Both the position numbers and the translations under genes were made by a program. Below the pieces are notes generated by a model. It saw only the letters and a list, made by a program, of their open reading frames with translations. It searched no databases and was not told the DNA's origin. Below are positions 37,553 to 45,429 of a stretch of DNA of 64,000 nucleotides, in pieces. Source of the DNA: Deferribacteraceae bacterium. GTDB lineage: Bacteria > Chrysiogenota > Deferribacteres > Deferribacterales > Deferrivibrionaceae. Every line of letters starts with the position of its first letter. Within the stretch, counting starts at the first letter, position 1. The stretch lies in the NCBI GenBank assembly GCA_020054865.1, contig JAIHAR010000005.1, positions 1 to 64,000 on the forward strand. Direction: 5' to 3'.

Positions 37553-39268
37553 ATGGCTAACAAAAAAATCGTAGTCGACCCGATTACAAGGATAGAAGGT
37601 CATTTAAGGATAGAAGCAAAAGTAGAAGACGGTAAGATTGTGGATGCTTGGTCCAGCTCCACAATGTTTAGAGGAGTAGAAAAAATCCTTCAAGGGAGGG
37701 ACCCAAGGGACGCCTGGTATTTTACACAAAGATTTTGTGGTGTATGTACTACCGTTCACTCTCTTGCATCCATCAGGGCAGTTGAAAATGCCCTTGGCAT
37801 AAGAATCCCTTTCAACGCAGAAATGATTAGAAACATCATAATCGGTATTCAAAATGTACAAGACCACGTAATACATTTTTACCACCTGCATGCTCTTGAC
37901 TGGGTAGATATAGTTTCAGCACTCAGTGCCGACCCTAAAAAAACAGCTCAACTTCAGCAGTCAATTTCAGACTGGAAATATTCCAGTGAAGACTATTTTA
38001 GAGGTGTGCAAAACAAAGTAGCAGCTTTTGCAAAAACCGGAAGACTCGGACCTTTTGGAAATGCTTATTGGGGGCACAGTGCATACAAACTTCCACCAGA
38101 AGCAAATCTTATGGCAGTAGCTCACTATCTTGAAGCATTGAATCTTCAAAAAGAAATTATCAAAATCCATGCTATTTTAGGTTCAAAAAATCCACACCCT
38201 CAAACCTTCCTGGTGGGCGGTATGTCTATACCTGTTGACCCTAATAGTCAAAATGCACTTAACGCTGATAAAATTGCAGAAATTAACAAATATATCGCAA
38301 TGGCAAAAGAATTTGTAGAGCAGGTTTATATACCTGACCTTTTGGCTGTTGCTCCATTTTATCTCGAATGGGCAAAATACGGTGGTGGACATTTAAACTA
38401 CCTTTCTTACGGCGAATATCCTGAAGACCAAACTGGCTACCCTAACGGGTTGTGGATGCCTGCAGGGGTAATTTTAAATGGTGATTTATCAAAGGTATAT
38501 GAAGTAAACCAGGAGAAAATTACTGAGTATGTAACACATTCATGGTATGATTACACAGGAGGGGACAGTAAGGCCAAGCACCCTTATGATGGTGAGCAAA
38601 TCTGGAAGTACACAGGTCCAAAACCACCTTATGAATATCTTGACACCGATAATAAATATTCTTGGGTAAAAGCGCCAAGGTATGATGACAAACCAATGGA
38701 AGTTGGCCCTCTTGCAAGGATGCTTATAGGCTATGCTAAAGGGCATAAAGAGATTAAAGAAACAGTTGATTTGGTTTTAAACAAACTTGGGGTAGGGCCT
38801 GAAGTGCTTTTCTCAACACTTGGAAGAACCGCTGCAAGAGGTATTGAAACACTTATTACCGTAAACAGATTGCCAAAGTGGGTAAATATGCTCGTTGGCA
38901 ATATAAAATCGGGTGATCTTGCTATTCACAACAATGAAAAATGGAATCCAGATTCATGGCCAAAGTCAGCAAAAGGATATGGATGGCATGAAGCTCCAAG
39001 AGGAGCATTAGGACACTGGATAGTTATTGAAGATAAAAAGATTAAAAACTATCAAGCAGTTGTTCCTTCCACTTGGAATGCTAGCCCGAGAGACACAAAC
39101 GGCATAAGAGGGCAATATGAAGAATCTCTTATCGGAACACCAATTGCTGATCCTGAAAAGCCGCTTGAAATATTAAGGACAATCCATTCCTTTGACCCAT
39201 GTCTTGCCTGTGCCGTTCATGTTTATGATGAAAAAGGTGAGCTTAAGTCAAAAGTAAAAGTTTTATAA
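37553..39268 (+). CDS. hyaB: [NiFe] uptake hydrogenase large subunit
   Basis: Catalytic subunit of 571 residues. The N-terminal nickel ligands are in RFCGVCTTVHSLASIRAVE and the C-terminal ligands in SFDPCLACAVHVYDEKGE. The tail after the final His (VYDEKGELKSKVKVL) is the segment removed by a dedicated protease during maturation. PITRIEGHLRIEA is the family start. No HyaD-type protease and no hyp genes are in the window, so maturation must be encoded elsewhere. GGGAGG lies 7 bases before the ATG. Confidence 0.97.
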   Translation: MANKKIVVDPITRIEGHLRIEAKVEDGKIVDAWSSSTMFRGVEKILQGRDPRDAWYFTQRFCGVCTTVHSLASIRAVENALGIRIPFNAEMIRNIIIGIQNVQDHVIHFYHLHALDWVDIVSALSADPKKTAQLQQSISDWKYSSEDYFRGVQNKVAAFAKTGRLGPFGNAYWGHSAYKLPPEANLMAVAHYLEALNLQKEIIKIHAILGSKNPHPQTFLVGGMSIPVDPNSQNALNADKIAEINKYIAMAKEFVEQVYIPDLLAVAPFYLEWAKYGGGHLNYLSYGEYPEDQTGYPNGLWMPAGVILNGDLSKVYEVNQEKITEYVTHSWYDYTGGDSKAKHPYDGEQIWKYTGPKPPYEYLDTDNKYSWVKAPRYDDKPMEVGPLARMLIGYAKGHKEIKETVDLVLNKLGVGPEVLFSTLGRTAARGIETLITVNRLPKWVNMLVGNIKSGDLAIHNNEKWNPDSWPKSAKGYGWHEAPRGALGHWIVIEDKKIKNYQAVVPSTWNASPRDTNGIRGQYEESLIGTPIADPEKPLEILRTIHSFDPCLACAVHVYDEKGELKSKVKVL

Positions 39269-39278
39269 GGGGGCAGTT

Positions 39279-39953
39279 ATGGCTGATAATAAATGTGCTG
39301 CCAGAAGGTATGTTTATGTCTGGGAAGGTCCTGTAAGAATTTCACACTGGTTAAACTTCTTTTGTATAATTTTTCTATCTATAACCGGTGTATATATACA
39401 TTACCCTTTTGTTACCGCATGTAGCCTTTCCAACGCACCTTATATAATGGGTATAGTAAGGTATTCTCACTATCTGGTGGGGGTAATTTTTGCTTTTAGC
39501 GTGCTGCTTAGACTTTTCTGGCTTTTTATGGGAAATTACTATTCAAGCTGGAAATCTTTTTCAAATCCTTTTAAAAAAGAAGATAGAAAAATATTCTGGG
39601 GCTACTTTAAATACTACATTTTTCTTGAAAGAAACCCACCTCACGTCTTGGGGCATAACCCGGTTGCACTTGTAGCATATATCGTGCTTTTTAATCTTTT
39701 TATACTGCAAATTATAACCGGATTTGCTCTATGGAGTCAGGCAGACCCGAACAGCACAATGTATGCCATTACAGGCTGGATTTTCAATTTTGTCAGCAAC
39801 CAGTGGGTAAGATTTTATCATTACATCTTTATGTTTTTGGTAGCTGGATTTGTAATTAATCACATTTACAGTGCTGTAATTTTCGACTTTAAATCTCAGT
39901 CAGGTGAAATAAGTTCGATTTTTTCTGGATGGAAACCTGAAAGAAGACGCTAA
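39279..39953 (+). CDS. hyaC: Ni/Fe-hydrogenase b-type cytochrome subunit
   Basis: 224-residue di-heme cytochrome b that passes electrons from the small subunit to the quinone pool. Four membrane helices are visible. Haem-ligand histidines lie in RISHWLNFFCIIFLSITG, RYSHYLVGVIFAF, VRFYHYIFMFLVAGFVINH. The C-terminal region GEISSIFSGWKPERR is cytoplasmic. It follows hyaB by 10 bases and ends just before a strong terminator. Confidence 0.95.
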   Translation: MADNKCAARRYVYVWEGPVRISHWLNFFCIIFLSITGVYIHYPFVTACSLSNAPYIMGIVRYSHYLVGVIFAFSVLLRLFWLFMGNYYSSWKSFSNPFKKEDRKIFWGYFKYYIFLERNPPHVLGHNPVALVAYIVLFNLFILQIITGFALWSQADPNSTMYAITGWIFNFVSNQWVRFYHYIFMFLVAGFVINHIYSAVIFDFKSQSGEISSIFSGWKPERRR

Positions 39954-39958
39954 TAACC

Positions 39959-39984
39959 AGGCCCCGATTTGGGGCCTTTTTTTT
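39959..39984 (+). terminator. Rho-independent terminator of the hydrogenase operon
   Basis: The stem AGGCCCC / GGGGCCT with loop GATTT is followed by eight T. It lies 6 bases after the hyaC stop and insulates the ars promoter just downstream. Confidence 0.93.
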
Positions 39985-39995
39985 ACAATTTCATA

Positions 39996-40023
39996 TTGAC
40001 ATATCACGATATATGATTATAAT
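39996..40023 (+). promoter_or_regulatory. Consensus ars promoter with a palindromic operator in the spacer
   Basis: The -35 TTGACA (39996-40001) and -10 TATAAT (40018-40023) are both perfect, with a 16-base spacer. The spacer holds ATATC-AC-GATAT (40001-40012), a palindrome suited to an ArsR-family dimer. The start codon at 40032 is only 9 bases after the -10, so the transcript should be nearly or fully leaderless. Confidence 0.85.
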
Positions 40024-40031
40024 CTACTTCC

Positions 40032-40745
40032 ATGATAGATTTTTTAAAGACTATTTCAGACGAGCAGCGTTTAAGAATAATAAATCTTGTCGACCTTAAA
40101 AAACTTTGTGTGTGCGACCTTGAATCCACTTTAAAAATCAAACAGTCAACCCTGTCCTCTCACCTTTCAAAATTACGCAAAGTAAATGTCATAGATTTTG
40201 AGAAAGATGGAAAGTGGATATATTATTTTTTGAACGATAATCTCGACATTGACTTTAAAAAGATTATATCTATTATTCTCAATAACTTCAGAAAAACAGA
40301 TATTGCCAAAAATGACATTAATAATTTGGAAAAATTGAATTCAGGATGCAAACAAAAGAAAAATATTATTGTAATCTGTACAAGCAATTCCTGCAGGAGC
40401 CAGATAACTGAAGCAATTATAAGAAATTACTCCGATTCTAAGGTTTTTAGTGCAGGCTTAAATCCTAAACCAACTGTAAATGAAAATATAAAAAAATTTC
40501 TTGCCAAAAAGTTTCCCGATTTGAAGTTTTTTCCGAAACATATTGATAATTTCAAAGATGATTATTTTGATTATGCAATTTTTGTGTGCAAAGATGCCTA
40601 TAATTCATCAAAATACAGTGTAAACGCCAAAAATATTTTATTCTGGGACATAGAAGATATCGATAACGACAATGTAACTGAATCAGAAATCAATAATGTT
40701 TATAATAAACTCTTAAATAAAGTTAAAAAGGAGCTTTTAAAATGA
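40032..40745 (+). CDS. ArsR-type repressor fused to a low-molecular-weight phosphatase domain
   Basis: 237-residue two-domain protein. Residues 1-85 form an ArsR winged helix (ISDEQRLRIINLV) with the As(III)-binding CxC of LKKLCVCDLES and the recognition helix KQSTLSSHLSKLRK. Residues 110-237 form a LMW-PTP/ArsC-like domain with the P-loop ICTSNSCRSQITEA. The second catalytic pair of thioredoxin-linked ArsC (CxxxxxxC) is not present: only FVCKDAYNSSKYS is seen. So the phosphatase domain may not reduce arsenate by itself. It is the first ars gene, 4 bases of overlap with arsC, and should repress its own operon until arsenite binds. Confidence 0.88.
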   Translation: MIDFLKTISDEQRLRIINLVDLKKLCVCDLESTLKIKQSTLSSHLSKLRKVNVIDFEKDGKWIYYFLNDNLDIDFKKIISIILNNFRKTDIAKNDINNLEKLNSGCKQKKNIIVICTSNSCRSQITEAIIRNYSDSKVFSAGLNPKPTVNENIKKFLAKKFPDLKFFPKHIDNFKDDYFDYAIFVCKDAYNSSKYSVNAKNILFWDIEDIDNDNVTESEINNVYNKLLNKVKKELLK

Positions 40746-41164
40746 AAAAGAAACTACTTTTTTTATGCACGGGGAACTCTTGCCGAAGCCAGATGGCAGA
40801 AGGATATGGCAGACTATTTCTTGGGGACAAATATGATGTTTACTCCGCCGGGATTGAGAAACACGGGCTTAATCCATATATGGTTAAGGTTATGCAGGAG
40901 GATAATGTAGATATCCGCACACACTATTCAAAGACATTATCGGATTTAGGTGAAATAGATTTTGACGTGGTGATTACTGTCTGCGGTCATGCCAATGAAA
41001 CATGCCCGACATATTTAAAAAAGGCAGAAATTATTCACAAAGGTTTTGATGACCCTGCAAAATTTGAAGGTAGTGAAGAAGAAAAAATAGATGGTTTCAG
41101 ACGTGTAAGGGATGAAATAAAAAATTATATAAAAAATGAGCTTAGAAATTTATTGGAGAAATAA
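40742..41164 (+). CDS. arsC: Arsenate reductase, thioredoxin-linked LMW-PTP type
   Basis: Reduces cytoplasmic arsenate to arsenite. 140 residues with the P-loop FLCTGNSCRSQMAEGY and the redox pair in TVCGHANETCPTYL, the second and third catalytic cysteines. KGFDDPAKFEGSEEE carries the general-acid Asp. The product is exported by the Acr3 pump encoded 2 bases downstream. Confidence 0.95.
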   Translation: MKKKLLFLCTGNSCRSQMAEGYGRLFLGDKYDVYSAGIEKHGLNPYMVKVMQEDNVDIRTHYSKTLSDLGEIDFDVVITVCGHANETCPTYLKKAEIIHKGFDDPAKFEGSEEEKIDGFRRVRDEIKNYIKNELRNLLEK

Positions 41165-41166
41165 TT

Positions 41167-42213
41167 ATGCAAAAGAAAATGAGTTTCTTTGACAGATATC
41201 TCACTCTCTGGGTAGCGATATGCATGATCGCAGGGATTATCGCAGGTAAAATAATACCTGAATTTATAACTGGTTTGAGGGACATTGAATTTGCAAAAGG
41301 CTCTCAGATAAATCTTCCTATTGCAGTTTTAATATGGCTTATGATTTACCCAATGATGCTGAAAGTTGACTTTTCTTCAGTGCTAAACGTAGGTAAAAAT
41401 CCAAAGGGGTTGGTTATTACCGGTTTTGTAAACTGGCTTGTAAAACCTTTCAGTATGGCACTTCTTGGATACATATTTTTTAAAATACTTTTTGTCCCTT
41501 TTATCGGGCCAGAGCTTGCTGACCAATATACGGCAGGAGGGATTATTCTTGCTGCAGCTCCATGTACGGCTATGGTTTTTGTCTGGAGTTATCTTGTGGA
41601 TGGTGATCCCGGATATACTTTGGTGCAAGTAGCTTTAAATGACCTTATTATGCTCGTGGCTTTTGCTCCTATAGTTAAATTTTTAGTAAGCGGCGCTGCA
41701 AATCTTATAGTACCTTTTTCCGTACTATTTTACTCGGTAATAGTTTTCATAGTAATCCCTCTTGCTGCAGGTATCATTACAAGGTCATTACTGTTAAGGC
41801 TTAAAGGTGAAGAATGGTTTAAAGGATTTTTACAAAAGCTTCATCCTGTTACAATAAGTGCTCTTCTACTTACATTGGTTTTAATATTTGCTTTTCAATC
41901 TGACAATATTACAGGCAGATGGTTTCACGTTATCTTAATTGCAATACCGATACTAATTCAGGTTTATTTTAATTCATCAGTGGTTTATTTTTTAATGAAA
42001 TTATTCAAAGTAAAGCACAATATTGCTGCCCCAGGAGCACTAATTGGAGCAAGTAATTTCTTTGAGCTTGCAGTAGCCACAGCTATTACACTTTTCGGGC
42101 CAGAATCAGGTGCCGCTCTTGCAACAGTTGTGGGTGTTTTGGTGGAAGTACCTGTGATGCTTTCAGTAGTTAAAATTACAAATTCAACAAGACATTGGTT
42201 TAATTTCAGTTAA
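41167..42213 (+). CDS. acr3: Arsenite efflux permease Acr3
   Basis: 348-residue, ten-helix As(III)/H+ antiporter of the ACR3 (BASS-like) family, not the ArsB family. Family segments are FFDRYLTLWVAICMIAGII, WLMIYPMMLKVDFSSVL, AAPCTAMVFVWSYLVDGDP (with the essential Cys) and LIGASNFFELAVATAI. It is the last gene of the ars operon. Its TAA stop (42211-42213) is the first three bases of the left inverted repeat of an IS element, so the insertion may have trimmed or replaced the original end. Confidence 0.94.
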   Translation: MQKKMSFFDRYLTLWVAICMIAGIIAGKIIPEFITGLRDIEFAKGSQINLPIAVLIWLMIYPMMLKVDFSSVLNVGKNPKGLVITGFVNWLVKPFSMALLGYIFFKILFVPFIGPELADQYTAGGIILAAAPCTAMVFVWSYLVDGDPGYTLVQVALNDLIMLVAFAPIVKFLVSGAANLIVPFSVLFYSVIVFIVIPLAAGIITRSLLLRLKGEEWFKGFLQKLHPVTISALLLTLVLIFAFQSDNITGRWFHVILIAIPILIQVYFNSSVVYFLMKLFKVKHNIAAPGALIGASNFFELAVATAITLFGPESGAALATVVGVLVEVPVMLSVVKITNSTRHWFNFS

Positions 42214-43495
42214 ATAGTTATCCCTGAAAAATTCGTTTTTGAGCAAATATTGCGATTTTTTTGTACATTTTAGTTTAACTGTTTGTAAAATGCTACGTAT
42301 GGAACCACTAAATTTTAAGTGCCGCATCCCAAAAGTTCGGTTCTTTGGATACTGTTCGTCATCATTTGTCACAAATTTTTAAGAAAAAAATAAAAGGTGT
42401 GCCAAAAGCGCCCTTAAACTATAGCCACAACCAGATAATACAGCGTTTATTTCATTGCCTTCGTGACCTTTAAGATAATTGCAACCCATACGACTGTTTC
42501 TTTTGATATGAGAAATCAAAGCTTCAACTGATGCCCGTTTCTTTAATAACCGTCTAAAATAATGACTAAATTTCTTTAAACTCCTCGGAACAACATTAAT
42601 CTTGATGTCACCTTTATAATTATGACCTCTATAGCCTAAATCTACAAATGCCTCTTCTATTTTATTATCTCCTATAACCTTAGACGCTTCATCCAAACTT
42701 ATTTGCAAGGTCTTGCTGTCATGAACATTCTTTTTAAAATTTGTTATTCCAATTGCAAAACTCTTAGTCAGACTACCAACTATACCCACTTTATTGCCAA
42801 ATTCATACCGCTTATGGGTCTTACCCTTACCAATACACTCCACTTCAGGATGATAAAGGCTGTAAAGTTTATTCTTACTGTGTTTGTCACGGGATTGAAG
42901 ATTACTAAAATAAGATGACAATCTTTTAAATTCAGTACTATCCTTTAAATTATCAGGTAGTTTACGTTCCAAATCTCTATAAAGCCTACCCATATTTGTC
43001 TTAATCCTGGACGTTAACCGCTTTGCTTGTGCATATTTACGACTGTGAACAAGACCATTATGGGTTCTTATTGCTCGTTTTGTTACTCGTAAATAACTTT
43101 GTTTTAAGCAAACTGAATGGGTCTTTGCATATTTTACCAAATATTTTATCATAGCAAAATAAAGCCTTATGTCCGTAGGGTACGATATATTCTTTTCCTG
43201 AACATAGGTTTACCGGGTCGACCTTTCTCACTGTACAGTTTGCCAAACTCTTCTTCTAATTTCTCCCAGTTGATTATTTGGCTCAATTTACATAGCGGAT
43301 GAAATAGGTCTATTATGTTAACTAATATTGGCTTCAAATGCTCTTCTAAAGGTATATGAGTAGACTTTGGACGCATCAAAAACTCCCAGATAATTGTTGT
43401 GTTCTAAGGGATTACTGTAAAAAATATAGCAGAATACTGTACTAATTTCAATATATTATTAATAAGTTACGTTATTTTTCATGGGTAACTATTTA
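42211..43495 (-). mobile_element. Deleted IS5-type insertion sequence
   Basis: Imperfect terminal inverted repeats of 21 bases frame the element. The left end (42211-42231) starts TAAATAGTTATCCC, and the right end (43475-43495), reverse-complemented, starts TAAATAGTTACCCA; 19 of 21 bases match. Between them lie the two ends of an IS5-family transposase. The central part, including the first catalytic Asp, is deleted. The left repeat begins in the acr3 stop codon and the right end lies 8 bases from a rhodanese fragment. The target duplication cannot be settled by eye. Confidence 0.85.
42379..43379 (-). pseudogene. IS5-family transposase with an internal deletion and frameshift
   Basis: The N-terminal 55 residues (43379 down to about 43210) read LSQIINWEKLEEEFGKLYSE and GRPGKP, the typical IS5-group start. 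The 3' part (43152 to 42379) encodes about 257 residues with NKIYSLHxPEV-like NKLYSLYHPEVECIGKGK, YEFGNKVGIVG, EEAFVDLGYRGHNY and KKRASVEALISHIKRNSRMG, which is the DDE domain's second Asp and Glu region. The roughly 100-150 residues between them are missing. The copy cannot be autonomous but could be mobilised in trans. Confidence 0.85.
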
Positions 43496-43502
43496 TTTGT
43501 TG

Positions 43503-43725
43503 TTATTTTTTTAACTGTTGAACAGGTAAAGCAACAAGGCTTGCCCACTCAAGCCATGAACCATCGTAGATTTTTACATTGTCAATTCCTGCAACATATT
43601 TGATTGCAAAATACATATGGGCTGCTCTATCTCCACTGTGACAATATGTAACAATAGGCTTATCTCCATCTACTTTTTTTGCTTTTAGAGCTGCTTTTAT
43701 ATCGTTTGCACTTTTGAAAGTATGA
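43503..43725 (-). pseudogene. Rhodanese (thiosulfate sulfurtransferase) 3' fragment
   Basis: Only the C-terminal about 73 residues remain. They include PIVTYCHSGDRAAHMYFAIK, with the catalytic Cys of the rhodanese loop CxxGxRA, and DNVKIYDGSWLEWASL. The N-terminal sequence has been replaced by a transposase remnant, so the open frame that runs across the junction is accidental. Its former start and signal sequence are lost. Confidence 0.8.
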
Positions 43726-43934
43726 AGAAATTGTAACCGCTTTAATGTATGTTTAATTCCACAATTCTTATTTAAATAACCGGATATGGCAGTAAGATTT
43801 AAGCTGCGTGTAGCAAAACAACCGGAAATCATCTCAAGAATATATTTTTGTTACGGCTTTATAAGATAATCGTGAAGGTTTCTTGCAATATTTAACATTT
43901 TTTCCTTCACATTTTTAGCAATTTCACCTATCAT
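43726..43934 (-). pseudogene. N-terminal relic of an IS4-like transposase
   Basis: From the ATG at 43934 (after GGAGG) the frame reads MIGEIAKNVKEKMLNIARNL, a stop after LIKP, then QKYILEMISGCFATRSLNLT and ISGYLNKNCGIKHTLKRLQ. The latter pattern (an all-helical start ending in KxTLKRL) is typical of IS4-family transposase N-termini. After LKRLQ the sequence changes abruptly into the rhodanese tail. No matching C-terminal part is seen. Confidence 0.6.
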
Positions 43935-43938
43935 ACAC

Positions 43939-44003
43939 TGCCTCCATATTGTTGTTATTGTTGCTTTTTTTTGTCAAAATCATAATACAACATCTTGGAG
44001 GCA
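43939..44003. repeat. Imperfect inverted repeat upstream of the transposase relic
   Basis: The arms 43939-43954 (TGCCTCCATATTGTTG) and 43988-44003 (CAACATCTTGGAGGCA) match at 13 of 16 bases around a 33-base T-rich spacer. It may be an IS end or an old promoter/operator of the transposase. Confidence 0.5.
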
Positions 44004-44075
44004 TTAGCAATTATAAATACCTCTCAAATATAATCTCTTATATAAAAATGGGGTGACGGCAGAGTTTATGAACCT

Positions 44076-45428
44076 TTATCCCTTAATTTTTATGCCGTAT
44101 TTTTTTATTTTGGCATTAAGTGTTACTCTTGATATTCCAAGAGCATCAGCCGTTTTTGACAAATGAAAATTATTTGATTTCAGAGCATTTAAAATCATCT
44201 CTTTTTCAAGGCTTTCCACCGCTTCATTAATATTATTGAAATCTGTTTCTCTGCCGTAACCAGGATCATTTTCTGTCAAGTTTAATTTGATATGCTCAGG
44301 CTCTATTGATTTGCCATCAGCAAGCATAACAGCCGTGTTGATAACATTCTTAAATTCTCTGACATTTCCCGGCCATGTATATGATGATAAAATATCTATG
44401 ACCTTCTTGTTGAGACAGGTTATACTCTTTTTATACTCCTTTGCAAAAATATTGATAAAATATTTTGCAAGCTGCTCTATATCTTCCACCCTATCCCTTA
44501 ATGCAGGCAGTTTTATAGTGACTCCACTTACCCTGAAATACAAATCTTGCCTGAATAAATTTTCATCCATAAGTTCGCTTATCTTTTTATTAGTTGCTGC
44601 CACAAGCCTTACATCAAGCTTTATCTTTTTTGTCCCCCCCAGATGCTCTATTTCACTGGTTTCAAGGACTCTTAGAAGCTTGGACTGTAGGCCTTTTGAA
44701 ATTTCACCTATCTCATCAAGAAATATTGTCCCGCCTTGAGCAAGCTCAAACTTTCCCGGTTTTGATGCAGTTGCACCGCTGAATGCACCTTTTTCATAAC
44801 CAAAAAGTTCACTCTCAAGCAAATCTCTTGGGATCGCAGCACAATTAATCGGCACAAATGCTCCCCTTCTTCCGCTATACTTATGAATCATATTTGCTAT
44901 TAATTCCTTGCCAGTACCGCTTTCCCCGACAATCAAAACAGGTGTCTTGGTAGGGGATACATTTGCTACAATTTTCAATACTTCCCTTATATCTTTGGAA
45001 ATTCCTATAAATCCTTTTGAAGTAACATCTTCAACTTTTACATACTCATTTCCGCATATCTCAAATCTTTTATTTTTCTTATACTTTTCAATATATTCTA
45101 TCAAATCCTCAATATTTACAGGCTTTGTTAAAAAATCTTTTGCTCCAAGCCTGATGGATTCCAAAACGGTATCACTTGTCCCAAATGCAGTTATCATAAT
45201 TACTGGAATATCAGGAAAATCTTTCTTGATTCTTTCCAATAAATGTAGACCATTTGAGTCACCAAGCCGTATGTCTAAGAATATAAGGGATATATCTGGT
45301 GTATTGTGCAATATTTCATATGCCAATCTTGGGGTATCTGCTGTCTCAACTAAATACCTGTCTGCCAAAGACCTTTTTATACTATACCCTAAAGCCTCAT
45401 CATCATCTATCAATAAAATTTTATCCAT
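44076..45428 (-). CDS. Sigma-54-dependent response regulator (NtrC family)
   Basis: 450-residue activator. The receiver (1-120) has LLIDDDEALG, LIFLDIRLGDSNG and DFLTKPVNIE. The AAA+ sigma-54 interaction domain (about 140-370) has Walker A VGESGTGKELIA, the sigma-54-contacting GAFSGA loop in YEKGAFSGATASK and GGTIFLDEIGEI. A Fis-type HTH ends the protein (LSKTADALGISRVTLNAKIKK). It is the final gene of the operon led by arrA, 1 base after its kinase. The likely target is the sigma-54 promoter of arrA, so the operon controls itself. Confidence 0.95.
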   Translation of the reverse strand: MDKILLIDDDEALGYSIKRSLADRYLVETADTPRLAYEILHNTPDISLIFLDIRLGDSNGLHLLERIKKDFPDIPVIMITAFGTSDTVLESIRLGAKDFLTKPVNIEDLIEYIEKYKKNKRFEICGNEYVKVEDVTSKGFIGISKDIREVLKIVANVSPTKTPVLIVGESGTGKELIANMIHKYSGRRGAFVPINCAAIPRDLLESELFGYEKGAFSGATASKPGKFELAQGGTIFLDEIGEISKGLQSKLLRVLETSEIEHLGGTKKIKLDVRLVAATNKKISELMDENLFRQDLYFRVSGVTIKLPALRDRVEDIEQLAKYFINIFAKEYKKSITCLNKKVIDILSSYTWPGNVREFKNVINTAVMLADGKSIEPEHIKLNLTENDPGYGRETDFNNINEAVESLEKEMILNALKSNNFHLSKTADALGISRVTLNAKIKKYGIKIKG

Positions 45429-45429
45429 A

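Noticed and set aside
43503-43832. A complete 109-residue rhodanese
   Set aside because: The first third is transposase-like, and the rhodanese N-terminus is missing.
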